Assembly (NCBI GenBank): GCA_017746715.1
Contig: JAGHZQ010000065.1
Location: forward strand, 248,001-312,000
DNA length: 64,000 nucleotides
Source: Cyanobacteria bacterium SBLK
GTDB lineage: Bacteria > Cyanobacteriota > Cyanobacteriia > Cyanobacteriales > Spirulinaceae
Reading direction: 5' to 3'
How positions within the stretch are numbered: the first letter of the stretch is position 1; each line of letters opens with the position of its first letter. Positions 16,709 through 24,904 of the stretch are shown here, one piece after another. A program made the position numbers and the translations under genes. The notes below the pieces were generated by a model. It was given only the letters and a program-made list of their open reading frames with translations. It made no database searches and had not been told where the DNA came from.

Positions 16709-17181
16709 ATCATCAAATCAGTTTAAATGCCGAGCGCATTCACCAACTCGATCTTTCTCCTGTCATTGCACTCGTCGATAAAATTTTGGCTGGAGATATC
16801 TCCACCTCAGAAGCACAAATTTTCTTTACCATTGACTATCCACGAGAAGAAACCGATCCCAGAGAATTATCGGAAATTCCCGAAGTACGCTTGTGGTTTT
16901 TGCGTTTGGATGCGCGCTACCCTTGGCTTCCCTTTTTGTTAGATTGGAAAAGCGAATTACCTCGCTATATTGCCATGCTCGTTCCCCACCAGTTCCATCG
17001 TACTGATGGCGTTTTATATAATCCCGAAGCCTTAGAAATTGCGATCGCGACAAAAACCTTTATTATTTATGATTGGCTGCGCGATCGCGGCATCGAACCC
17101 CAAGAAAAAATAAAATTCATGTGGATGACAGTCGGTTACGATCTCGATAATAGTTTCTTCGAGATATTTATGAGGAATTAA
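16705..17181 (+). CDS. crr6: CRR6-family NdhI maturation factor
   Basis: 158 residues. RELSEIPEVRLWFLRLDARYP and WLPFLLDWKSELPRY followed by AMLVPHQF match the CRR6 (chlororespiratory reduction 6) family as I know it from cyanobacteria and chloroplasts. In plants CRR6 is needed to assemble the NdhI subunit of the photosynthetic NDH-1 complex. Soluble, normal length. Its start overlaps the upstream stop by four bases. Its stop codon lies inside a 7-mer tandem repeat (17175-17200). Confidence 0.88.
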   Translation: MNHQISLNAERIHQLDLSPVIALVDKILAGDISTSEAQIFFTIDYPREETDPRELSEIPEVRLWFLRLDARYPWLPFLLDWKSELPRYIAMLVPHQFHRTDGVLYNPEALEIAIATKTFIIYDWLRDRGIEPQEKIKFMWMTVGYDLDNSFFEIFMRN

Positions 17182-17200
17182 GAATTAAGAATTAAGAATT
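17175..17200. repeat. Heptanucleotide repeat (GAATTAA) over the crr6 stop codon
   Basis: 3.7 copies of GAATTAA begin two bases upstream of the crr6 stop codon TAA, so the stop is supplied by the repeat. It ends seven bases before the dndE start codon and occupies the place where a Shine-Dalgarno would be expected. Confidence 0.85.
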
Positions 17201-17206
17201 GAAAAA

Positions 17207-17629
17207 ATGCAACCTCCTGTCGAACGATTTATACTTTCACAAACTGCAAAAGACCAGCTTTCTAAATTGAAACGTTACACTAAAATCGACCAATGGAATA
17301 TCCTTTGTCGTTGGGCTTTTTGCCTCTCTCTTGCAGAACCGAGTAAACCTTCACCCGTTCCCATTCCCGCAGATAGTAACGTCGCGTTAGCTTGGCGCGT
17401 TTTTGGTGGAGAACTCTCGGATATTTTGATTATTGCCCTCAAACAGCGTTGTCATCAAGATGGGATAGAAATCGAAAAAAACAATTTAGCCGAACAATTT
17501 CGCCTGCATTTACATCGAGGTATTGGCTATTTAGCAGGAAACCCCGAACTCAAAACGATTGAAAATTTAGTTTCTCTTTCCTTATCTTCCCTTGACAATC
17601 CCAATGATAGCACCTTTGACCGATCCTAA
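17207..17629 (+). CDS. dndE: DndE family DNA sulfur-modification protein (solitary)
   Basis: 140 residues. RFILSQTAKDQLSKLKRYT, QWNILCRWAFCLSLAEPS, WRVFGGELSDI and the C-terminal FRLHLHRGIGYLAG are hallmarks of DndE, the nicked-DNA-binding subunit of the DndABCDE phosphorothioation system. DndA, B, C and D are absent from this window, so it stands alone beside crr6 and a metallo-beta-lactamase-fold gene. It overlaps the next gene by 26 bases. It may serve a remote dnd locus, or have a different function in this lineage. Family identity is from remembered sequence signatures. Confidence 0.88.
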   Translation: MQPPVERFILSQTAKDQLSKLKRYTKIDQWNILCRWAFCLSLAEPSKPSPVPIPADSNVALAWRVFGGELSDILIIALKQRCHQDGIEIEKNNLAEQFRLHLHRGIGYLAGNPELKTIENLVSLSLSSLDNPNDSTFDRS

Positions 17630-18941
17630 TTCCCTAGAATTACTTTTTCTCAATCACGCTTCGATTGTTTTACGCGATCGCGCCATTTCTCTCTTATTCG
17701 ATCCGTGGTTTGAGGGAACGTGTTTTAAGCAAGGATGGGGTTTAAAATATCATAATCCCGATGCGTTCGAGTTAGCCAGTCAATGCACGCATCTTTGGGT
17801 TTCGCATTTTCACGGCGATCATTTTCACGTTCCAACTTTAAAGAAATTATTAGCGATTAATCCCAAAATTCAGATTTTAGCCAATAACGATGCTAACTTT
17901 TCAATGGTAGAGGCAATGAAGGGTTTGGGATTTACCAATATTACCCCCATATCGGCTCGAAAAAAGATGAAACTGAGCGATCGCTGGCAAATCTCTAGGT
18001 TTCCTGCAACGGGAATCGATAATATGCTCCTCATGGAACTTGATGGGATTAAGGTTTTAAATTATAATGATTGCAATTTGCCTTTAAAAACCATTTTAGG
18101 ACTCAAAAAACATATCGGAGAAATCGATATACTTTTGAACAATTTTAATCATGCTGGAAAATTAAGAGAATATCCCTTGAGAAAGTCACAAGAGATTGCA
18201 GAGGGACAAATAGAAACATTTTCTAAGGTTGTTACTGCTTTTGTTCCTAAATATGTTGTTCCCTTCGCTTCTCATCATTATTATCGAGATAGTTTATCAT
18301 GGGAGCAAAATGAATCTTTGTTAGAATCTCATGAATTAGGACAGACCAGCGATCGCCTCATTCCTTTGAAAATTGGTGAAAAGTTAATCTATTCTTTATC
18401 AAACAAAAAAATTGCTATTGAAAAAATTTCGCAAGATGTACAAGAAAATCCGATAACTCCTTGCCAGCCGAAAGTTTGTGAAGAAGAAAAGTTATTACCC
18501 ATTGCCAGAAAATATCTGCAAAAATTATCTCTATCTTTTTGGGGATTACCTCGTTTTTTACAACCATTGCGAATTTATTTGCTAGACAAACAGACAATTC
18601 TCGAAATTTCTCCATCCCAAAAGCCAAACATCCAGCAAGGCGAAAAACAAACCGCACATATTGCCACCTATTCAGGTTACGTTAGAGACTGGCTAGAAAC
18701 AAATTATGGCACCGATGGGATGGAAATTGGCGCGCATTACGAGATTGTCAAGGAAGAAGGAATAAAAATATTAAACAGGTATATTTTGCTAGGACTTTTG
18801 TTTGACAACCGCTTAACTTTTAATAATATGTTTAAAATGCTCTGCACCTACAAAGGGATTTTATTTTTCTGGCATCGTCGAGAAGAAATTATTCGCGTCC
18901 TTTGTGGCAGGAAGTTAGTTGCATCGCGATCGCGTTTATAA
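17604..18941 (+). CDS. Metallo-beta-lactamase fold hydrolase (UlaG/CMAH-like)
   Basis: 445 residues. The first ~250 residues are a metallo-beta-lactamase fold: HASIVLRDRAISLLFDPWFEG, then the metal-binding motif SHFHGDHFH (about residues 69-77, HxHxDH), then a later aspartate/histidine pair in YNDCNLPL and FASHHYY. This layout resembles the CMP-Neu5Ac hydroxylase/UlaG branch rather than true lactamases. The C-terminal ~190 residues are unassigned. I chose the ATG at 17604 rather than the TTG at 17592. It overlaps dndE by 26 bases and is therefore probably co-translated. Substrate unknown. Confidence 0.82.
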   Translation: MIAPLTDPNSLELLFLNHASIVLRDRAISLLFDPWFEGTCFKQGWGLKYHNPDAFELASQCTHLWVSHFHGDHFHVPTLKKLLAINPKIQILANNDANFSMVEAMKGLGFTNITPISARKKMKLSDRWQISRFPATGIDNMLLMELDGIKVLNYNDCNLPLKTILGLKKHIGEIDILLNNFNHAGKLREYPLRKSQEIAEGQIETFSKVVTAFVPKYVVPFASHHYYRDSLSWEQNESLLESHELGQTSDRLIPLKIGEKLIYSLSNKKIAIEKISQDVQENPITPCQPKVCEEEKLLPIARKYLQKLSLSFWGLPRFLQPLRIYLLDKQTILEISPSQKPNIQQGEKQTAHIATYSGYVRDWLETNYGTDGMEIGAHYEIVKEEGIKILNRYILLGLLFDNRLTFNNMFKMLCTYKGILFFWHRREEIIRVLCGRKLVASRSRL

Positions 18942-19038
18942 GCTAAATGGTAGAGTGCTGCAAATTTGCTTGAACTCCCCGTACAAACCTTGTAAAGTAA
19001 GGGAGCAAACGTCTAAAGCAACGATCCCGAGGCGCGAC

Positions 19039-19461
19039 ATGGCAGAAGAAACCAAACCCGCAGCAAAGAAAAAAGAAAAACCCCCCGCTCTGGAAGATAA
19101 ACCCTTTACCGAGTTTATGGAGCAGCACTTCACGCCAAAGTTACAAGAAGCATTCACTAAAGCCGGTCTTGAGGATATGCAAATTGCATTCGCCAAGCAA
19201 CCCTTTGTCCTCGCGGGATTTGACTCCCAAGAGGAATGCTGGCAAATTGAAGGCAAATGGCAACAGGGAACGCGCCAATTTAACCTTTACTATTTTGATG
19301 AAGATATTAAGGGGAAAAAAGGCTTTTCATCGTCAACTCACGGCGCAAAACCCAGTACCCTCGAATCGTTTATGATTGACGAACGTAAAATAACGCTGGA
19401 TTTGATGGTTTTGTATACCTTGCAGCGCATTAATGGCGACAAATGGCTGGGACGCAATTAA
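19039..19461 (+). CDS. DUF2996 domain-containing protein
   Basis: 140 residues. After a lysine/proline-rich start (AAKKKEKPPALEDKPF) the conserved body (ECWQIEGKWQQGTRQFNLYYFDEDI, KPSTLESFMIDERK, TLQRINGDKWLGRN) matches the cyanobacteria/plastid DUF2996 family. Soluble; no catalytic motif is recognised. An upstream frame opens at 18919, but the family starts at the ATG at 19039. A strong hairpin terminator follows at 19476. Confidence 0.9.
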   Translation: MAEETKPAAKKKEKPPALEDKPFTEFMEQHFTPKLQEAFTKAGLEDMQIAFAKQPFVLAGFDSQEECWQIEGKWQQGTRQFNLYYFDEDIKGKKGFSSSTHGAKPSTLESFMIDERKITLDLMVLYTLQRINGDKWLGRN

Positions 19462-19475
19462 TGCAACAATAACAG

Positions 19476-19513
19476 AAACGCGATCGCCAGAACAACGAGC
19501 GATCGCGTTTTTT
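19476..19513 (+). terminator. Rho-independent terminator built from HIP1 arms
   Basis: A perfect 12-bp stem (AAACGCGATCGC, 19476-19487, with its reverse complement at 19499-19510), an 11-base loop and a run of six T. Both arms are HIP1-type octamers. It terminates the DUF2996 gene, and its stem could also serve the opposite-strand TM2 gene ending at 19533. Confidence 0.85.
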
Positions 19514-19532
19514 AAATTCAAGACCTTTACCT

Positions 19533-20081
19533 TTAAAGTTCGATAAAATCGTAAATGACCGTTCCCTTAACCGGGTCGTTGTCTATATGAGCGTACCCTT
19601 TTTTCACCATATCTTTGAGGGCGTTCTCGACTTCGGGAAAATCGGCCCCGGTGTCTAATACGGCTTGAGTGACGGTAATTTGTCCTCCGCGATCGCGTGC
19701 GGCTTTGAGAACCTGTAACATGAGCGGTTCTTGGGAAACTTTAGGGACCTCTACCGCAGTCGCGGCTGCATAGGGATAGCGAGTAGGCGTTCCGTAAGGA
19801 GAAACCCCTTGTTTGATGAGGAGTTTAGCTTCATATTCGTCTACCATACTGGGAACGAAAAAGAGATCGAAAAATTGTCCGATACCAAACATCCCCCAAG
19901 TACAGAGCCAGAGAATCCCCGTACCGTATTTTTTATTGTAAAGGCGATGCAGCCCGGCTAAACCCACAAAACAGCCCACCATCAATACATAAGAAGTTAA
20001 AACACGCTCGATATGCTTGCTATCCATAACCTCAACGGCACGCCATAAACTACCTTTCATTCTAGCGAAATGTTTTTCCAT
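19533..20081 (-). CDS. TM2 domain membrane protein with C-terminal wHTH-like region
   Basis: 182 residues. The TM2 motif runs from YVLMVGCFVGLAGLHRLY through KKYGTGILWLCTWGMFGIGQFFDLFFVPSMVD (two membrane helices with a GxxGxHRFY-like turn and terminal aspartate). The C-terminal ~80 residues (LMLQVLKAARDRGGQITVTQAVLDTGADFPEVENALKDMVKKGY) look like a winged helix facing the cytosol, possibly a sensor or DNA-interacting tail. An ATG at 20027 (MDSKHIERV) may be the true start. Function unknown. Confidence 0.85.
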   Translation of the reverse strand: MEKHFARMKGSLWRAVEVMDSKHIERVLTSYVLMVGCFVGLAGLHRLYNKKYGTGILWLCTWGMFGIGQFFDLFFVPSMVDEYEAKLLIKQGVSPYGTPTRYPYAAATAVEVPKVSQEPLMLQVLKAARDRGGQITVTQAVLDTGADFPEVENALKDMVKKGYAHIDNDPVKGTVIYDFIEL

Positions 20082-20315
20082 CAGAAAGAATCACCTGAGA
20101 TTTTAAAGAGAACTACAAGCGATCGCGATCGCATTTCTCAGATTGCCAAAAAATATTAAGCAATATTACAAAATCGTTGCAACTCTTAATATTACAGGAC
20201 TTGAATGCTTCACAAGACGTTGTACACTGAAGGGCAACTTAACAAGGGAAGTGTTCCGATTCCCGTAACTTCGGAAGAGCTTCTCGCATTTCATAAAAAT
20301 ATCTAAAAGAAAGTT

Positions 20316-21404
20316 ATGGTCAGTACTGCCCCAAAACCTGCTGAAACCTCTACATTTTCCGAGATTCGTCCCGGAATCAAAGTACCTGCTAAAGAAACTA
20401 TTTTAACGCCTCGGTTCTATACCACCGATTTTGATGCAATGGCGAAGATGGATATCTCCGTCAACGAAGAAGAACTTCGCGCCATTCTCGAAGAGTTTCG
20501 CGCCGACTATAACAAAACTCACTTCGTCCGAGATGAAGAGTTCGAGCAGTCTTGGGATGGTATTACCGGAGACAAGCGCCGCTTATTCGTCGAGTTTCTA
20601 GAGCGCTCTTGTACTGCCGAATTTTCTGGTTTCTTACTTTACAAAGAATTGGGACGGCGTTTAAAAGGAAAAAGCCCCGTTCTCGCAGAATGCTTTACCT
20701 TGATGTCCCGAGATGAAGCGCGTCACGCGGGCTTTTTAAACAAAGCGATGAGCGATTTCAATCTCTCCCTCGACCTTGGATTTCTCACCAAGAGCCGAAA
20801 ATATACTTTCTTTAAACCCAAGTTTATTTTCTACGCGACCTATCTCTCTGAAAAGATCGGTTACTGGCGTTACATCACGATCTATCGTCACTTAGAAAAA
20901 CATCCCGAAGATCGCATTTATCCGATTTTCCGTTTCTTCGAAAACTGGTGTCAGGATGAAAACCGCCACGGCGACTTTTTCGATGCTATCATGCGGGCGC
21001 AACCGGATATTCTCAATGATTGGAAGGCGAAATTATGGTGTCGTTTCTTCTTACTGTCGGTTTTTGCCACCATGTACCTCAACGACGTGCAACGATCCGA
21101 CTTTTACGCGGCGATCGGTTTGGATGCGCGGGAGTACGACAAGTACGTGATCGATAAAACCAACGATACCGCCGGACGAGTCTTCCCCATCATTATCGAT
21201 ATCAACAATCCCAAATTCTACGAATGTTTGGAAACCTGCGTGAAAACAAACGAAAAATTGACAGCGATCGCCAATTCCAACATCTTCGCACCGATTAAAT
21301 TCTTGCAAAAGCTTCCTCATTATCTTGCCAACGGCGTGCAATTCTTAAAACTGTTCCTCATGAAACCTATTGAGGTGACTCAGCTAGAAGGAACGGTCCG
21401 TTAA
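20316..21404 (+). CDS. acsF: Magnesium-protoporphyrin IX monomethyl ester (oxidative) cyclase
   Basis: Aerobic di-iron cyclase that forms the isocyclic ring of chlorophyll, converting Mg-protoporphyrin IX monomethyl ester to protochlorophyllide; membrane-associated. 362 residues, the normal AcsF/ChlA length. The di-iron ligands are visible in FLLYKEL, SRDEARHAGF and the second pair CQDENRHGDFF. A long leader (234 bases to the TM2 gene) precedes the ATG and a strong terminator follows at 21435. The gene is monocistronic. In many cyanobacteria a second oxygen-limited paralogue exists; this one cannot be assigned to either from sequence alone. Confidence 0.97.
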   Translation: MVSTAPKPAETSTFSEIRPGIKVPAKETILTPRFYTTDFDAMAKMDISVNEEELRAILEEFRADYNKTHFVRDEEFEQSWDGITGDKRRLFVEFLERSCTAEFSGFLLYKELGRRLKGKSPVLAECFTLMSRDEARHAGFLNKAMSDFNLSLDLGFLTKSRKYTFFKPKFIFYATYLSEKIGYWRYITIYRHLEKHPEDRIYPIFRFFENWCQDENRHGDFFDAIMRAQPDILNDWKAKLWCRFFLLSVFATMYLNDVQRSDFYAAIGLDAREYDKYVIDKTNDTAGRVFPIIIDINNPKFYECLETCVKTNEKLTAIANSNIFAPIKFLQKLPHYLANGVQFLKLFLMKPIEVTQLEGTVR

Positions 21405-21434
21405 GACAACTTTCCTCATTTCCTAGTATTTTGC

Positions 21435-21466
21435 AGGGTGAAGTTAATTTCACCCTCTTTTTTTTT
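21435..21466 (+). terminator. Rho-independent terminator of acsF
   Basis: Stem AGGGTGAA (21435-21442) with TTCACCCT (21449-21456), a six-base loop and then C followed by nine T (interrupted once later by C). It starts 31 bases after the acsF stop. Confidence 0.9.
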
Positions 21467-21478
21467 CTTTTGTTGAGT

Positions 21479-21498
21479 ATTTATACTTAAGTATAAAT
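21479..21498. promoter_or_regulatory. Perfect 20-bp palindrome upstream of MntP-like gene
   Basis: ATTTATACTTAAGTATAAAT reads the same on both strands and lies 123 bases upstream of the MntP-like start. It could be an operator for a dimeric regulator; no known motif was matched with certainty. Confidence 0.5.
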
Positions 21499-21620
21499 CA
21501 CTAATTTCAGAAAATGTAAAGATTTGGTAACAAAGTGTAGTAGATTAAAAAAATGTAAAGAAAGTTTACAGAAATAAGAAGATGCAATTCAGGAATGAGC
21601 GGGGGCGAGAATAGCGATCG

Positions 21621-22196
21621 ATGGAAAGAATTTTCTTAGCAGCCCTGTTATCTCTCTCAACCAATATTGATAACTTCGCCGTAGGAATGTCCTGCGGAAT
21701 TCAGCAGCAAACCATTCGTTTTTCTGCCAATCTCCTCATTGCTCTCCTGTCAGGGATGGGGACCTATCTGTCAATGCAGTTGGGAGATTGGATGAATGAC
21801 TTTTTATCGCCAATGGTGGCGGAAAAACTCGGTAGCGGATTATTGGTTGTTATGGGAGTCTATGCGATCGCGGAAGTTTTGAAAATGAGAACCGATGCGG
21901 TAGATGCAGGAGGAATCGTTTTAGTGCAAGGCGATCGCTCCTCAGGCATGGGAATCAAAGAAGCGATCGCCTTGGGGTTGGTTTTGACTATCAGCAACTT
22001 TGGCATGGGAATCGGCGCGGGAATTGCCCAGTTAGATTTAGGACTGGCAAGTTGTTGCAGTTTCTTATCCAGTTTGTTAACAATTGGCGGTGGGAGTTAC
22101 ATCGGTAAAATGATGACCCAGAGTTTTAATCGCGATCGCTTGGAATTTGCTGCGGGAATCTTTTTAATTGGTTTGGGAATTTATCAAGGACTTTAA
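21621..22196 (+). CDS. MntP/YtaF-like membrane protein (DUF204 family)
   Basis: 191 residues with about six hydrophobic segments. The repeat-half signatures NIDNFAVGMSCG and SNFGMGIGAGIA match the DUF204/MntP superfamily, in which the paired aspartate-containing motifs conduct divalent metal (Mn2+) efflux; the second half here has NFG instead of the usual D-containing motif, closer to YtaF-type members. It would be an inner-membrane exporter. A leader with a 20-bp palindrome (21479) precedes it. Confidence 0.75.
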   Translation: MERIFLAALLSLSTNIDNFAVGMSCGIQQQTIRFSANLLIALLSGMGTYLSMQLGDWMNDFLSPMVAEKLGSGLLVVMGVYAIAEVLKMRTDAVDAGGIVLVQGDRSSGMGIKEAIALGLVLTISNFGMGIGAGIAQLDLGLASCCSFLSSLLTIGGGSYIGKMMTQSFNRDRLEFAAGIFLIGLGIYQGL

Positions 22197-22468
22197 AATG
22201 AGAATTTTGGCGATTGGTAAAAGTGTAGATTGAGCCGATGGTATTGATCCAAAAACCGAACGCGTTAACGCGCTCCCACCTAAATCCCAAACCAAGCAAA
22301 TCTTTAAATATCTTGCTAGTATTAAGAACATAAAGAATAAAAAAATAAATCTAGGTTAAAAAAACTTTTAAGAAAGATAAAAATATTGTCCGGAAATTAA
22401 TTCGATCGGTGCATCGGTTCGAGGGTGCTTCAAGATAAGGATAAGCAATAGAACATTTGTGCGTTAAC

Positions 22469-24877
22469 ATGAACCAATCTCAACCCGAACGTTTACTCTC
22501 TTCTCAATCTACAGTCAAATCCGATCGCGTTTGGTTGAGTCGTCTCGCAGTCTCCCAAAAAATCGGTGCGGGTTACATTCTTTCTCTCGGTATTGCTTTT
22601 GTGGGAATGGCGATCGGGGTAGCCATCGGCGATCGCGAACAACAAGCGGCATTTCACGGCGTGGAACATGCTCTTGAAGAAATCGAACAACTCCAAAGTT
22701 TGCAGCAAAAAATCATGCAAGCTAGAGTCGATCAACAGCAATTTTTGATTTGGTTGGATGCCCCCGACAAACTATCGGGAGAATATGCGCGCAGTATTGG
22801 GAATACCCTCCTGGTCATGCAGATGTGGGAAACCTTTCAAACCTATAAAGCAGAGGAAGAACACCTGTATGAGGAACGCGAACGCAGAATGCCTGAATTT
22901 GTTGCCACCTATCGTCACGTTCCCGAAGACTACTTCAGGGAATTGAACGCAATTATGAAGCGGGTTTTACAATTAGAATTGCGATCGCCAACGGAACGAG
23001 AAATGGCCCGCAAACTACTGCTGGATTTTTCCCAGAGTGTCCTCGCCTTGAAATTTGTAGAAATCTCCAAGCAAGTGAACGATATCGTGGCAATTTCCTA
23101 TGAGGAAGTCGCAACCGCAAAAACGCGATTCATAGAAGCAGAAAAGATTCGCCACCAAACCCTCGCCATTAGTATTGGCATCGCGATCGCCCTTGCCTCT
23201 TTCCTCGCCCTGTATACCAGTTCCACTGTCTCTCGCCCTTTGAGAGAACTCTCAAACATCGCTCAAAAAGTAACCGACGAGGCCAATCTCGACGTGCGAG
23301 TCCCGATTAGAACCACCGATGAGATCGGTTTATTAGCGCAATCTTTCAATCGCATGATTCACCGCGTCAAAGTTCTCCTCGATCGCGCCAATGCCGCCAA
23401 CCATGCCAAAAGCGAATTTTTGGCCAACATGAGTCACGAATTGAGAACGCCTCTCAACGGCATTCTCGGTTACGCGCAAATTTTGCAAAATGCGACCGAT
23501 CTCAATCAACATCGTAATGGCGCAGATATCATTCACCAAAGCGGCATTCATTTATTAACCCTGATTAACGACGTTCTCGACCTCTCTAAAATTGAGGCGC
23601 AGAAAATGAAACTCATGGCGAGAGACTTTCATTTGCCCTCATTTTTACTCGGAATTACAGAAATTCTTCGCATTCGTGCCGAACAAAAAGGCATTGAGTT
23701 TCACTATTTTCCCGATCGCGCTCTTCCCGAGGGCATTCACGCCGACGATAAGCGCCTGCGTCAAGTTTTGCTCAATCTTTTAGGAAATGCCATTAAATTT
23801 ACCGATATCGGTAGCGTCACTTTTTCAGTCACCATCTCACCGTCACCAGTTACCAGTTACACTCCTCCTTCTTTTCCCCCCTTACAAAGGGGGGTTAGGG
23901 GGGAGAACCAACACTTCGGCAAAGCTCAGCGCAAGCAACCAATAACTAATAACAAAATACGCTTTCAAATCAAAGATACCGGAATCGGCATGACTCCAGA
24001 ACAAATGGAAAAAATCTTTATGCCCTTCGAACAAGCTGGAGGAAGAGCGCATCGAGAGGAAGGAACGGGACTGGGGCTGACCATCTGTACCAAAATTGTT
24101 TCGATGATGGACAGTACCATTCATGTTACCAGTACCCCCCATGCGGGCAGTACCTTTGGGTTTGAGATTGACGTTCCCCTTGCCACCGAATGGGCGCATT
24201 CGCTAACGATGGGAGAACGAGGAAAAATTATCGGTTATAGCGGAGATCGCCGCAAACTCCTAATCGTAGACGATCGAACCGTCAATCGCAGCGTCCTAAG
24301 AGAAGTGCTGACTCCCTTGGGATTTGAACTGAGAGAAGCCGAAAACGGACGGGAAGCGATCGCCCATTTGCAGAATTTTCAACCCGATCTGATCGTTACC
24401 GATCTAGCGATGCCGGAGATAGATGGGTTTGAGTTGGTGCGTTATTTGCGAAATGAGGGAAGCTCGACACTGGCTTCCACGGTCGTTATCGCTTCGAGTG
24501 CCAGTGTTTCCAACGCCGACCGATACGAAGCGATCGCGGTAGGATGCAATGATTTTCTCCCCAAACCCGTCGAGATGGATAAATTATTCGTTTATCTGCA
24601 AAAATACTTGCATTTGAGCTGGTCGTACGCAGAAAAAACAGCGATCTCTGCCCCAACAATTTCCGATCTCGAAGAGATCGATCTTGCTCCCCCTTCGGAA
24701 TGGTTGGCAAGACTCGAGCGAGCGGCAAAAATTGGCGATATTGAAGAGATAGAATTACAAACACGACATTTGAAACAAGCAGAACCCCAATATGCTGCAT
24801 TTTGCGATCGCCTCCTGCAATTAACAGAAGAGTTTGACGAACGCGGAATTCTCAAATTAATTCAACAGTTTCAATAA
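22469..24877 (+). CDS. Hybrid sensor histidine kinase with receiver domain
   Basis: 802 residues. Membrane helix at about 30-48, a periplasmic helical sensor region (about 50-230), a second membrane helix (about 237-258), HAMP (SRPLRELSNIAQKV..., about 260-310), HisKA with phospho-acceptor in MSHELRTPL (His about 322), an HATPase with N box LLNLLGNAIKF, G1 DTGIGM and G2 GTGLGL, then a receiver domain (LLIVDDRTVNRS, phospho-Asp in VTDLAMPE, about 643) and a ~90-residue helical tail. Between the N box and the G1 box about 43 residues (453-496) are encoded by repeat DNA (see 23826). I chose the ATG at 22469 instead of the TTG four codons upstream. No response-regulator gene is adjacent; the fused receiver is the likely phosphate acceptor. 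The signal is unknown. Confidence 0.93.
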   Translation: MNQSQPERLLSSQSTVKSDRVWLSRLAVSQKIGAGYILSLGIAFVGMAIGVAIGDREQQAAFHGVEHALEEIEQLQSLQQKIMQARVDQQQFLIWLDAPDKLSGEYARSIGNTLLVMQMWETFQTYKAEEEHLYEERERRMPEFVATYRHVPEDYFRELNAIMKRVLQLELRSPTEREMARKLLLDFSQSVLALKFVEISKQVNDIVAISYEEVATAKTRFIEAEKIRHQTLAISIGIAIALASFLALYTSSTVSRPLRELSNIAQKVTDEANLDVRVPIRTTDEIGLLAQSFNRMIHRVKVLLDRANAANHAKSEFLANMSHELRTPLNGILGYAQILQNATDLNQHRNGADIIHQSGIHLLTLINDVLDLSKIEAQKMKLMARDFHLPSFLLGITEILRIRAEQKGIEFHYFPDRALPEGIHADDKRLRQVLLNLLGNAIKFTDIGSVTFSVTISPSPVTSYTPPSFPPLQRGVRGENQHFGKAQRKQPITNNKIRFQIKDTGIGMTPEQMEKIFMPFEQAGGRAHREEGTGLGLTICTKIVSMMDSTIHVTSTPHAGSTFGFEIDVPLATEWAHSLTMGERGKIIGYSGDRRKLLIVDDRTVNRSVLREVLTPLGFELREAENGREAIAHLQNFQPDLIVTDLAMPEIDGFELVRYLRNEGSSTLASTVVIASSASVSNADRYEAIAVGCNDFLPKPVEMDKLFVYLQKYLHLSWSYAEKTAISAPTISDLEEIDLAPPSEWLARLERAAKIGDIEEIELQTRHLKQAEPQYAAFCDRLLQLTEEFDERGILKLIQQFQ
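23826..23955. repeat. Composite repeat inserted in frame in histidine kinase ATPase domain
   Basis: Three repeat types sit head to tail inside the kinase gene: a CACC(A/G)GTTACC-type short repeat (about 23828-23860), a C6/G6 hairpin element around CCCCCCTTACAAAGGGGGG (about 23876-23905) and the ACCAACACTTCGGC...GCTCAGCGCAAGCAACC element (about 23908-23940). The same kinds of sequence occur elsewhere in intergenic DNA (34307-34410, 40789-40850, 3043-3098). The total length keeps the reading frame open. Confidence 0.8.
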
Positions 24878-24904
24878 AATGCCGCTTTCTCCTTTTTTTT
24901 GTAT

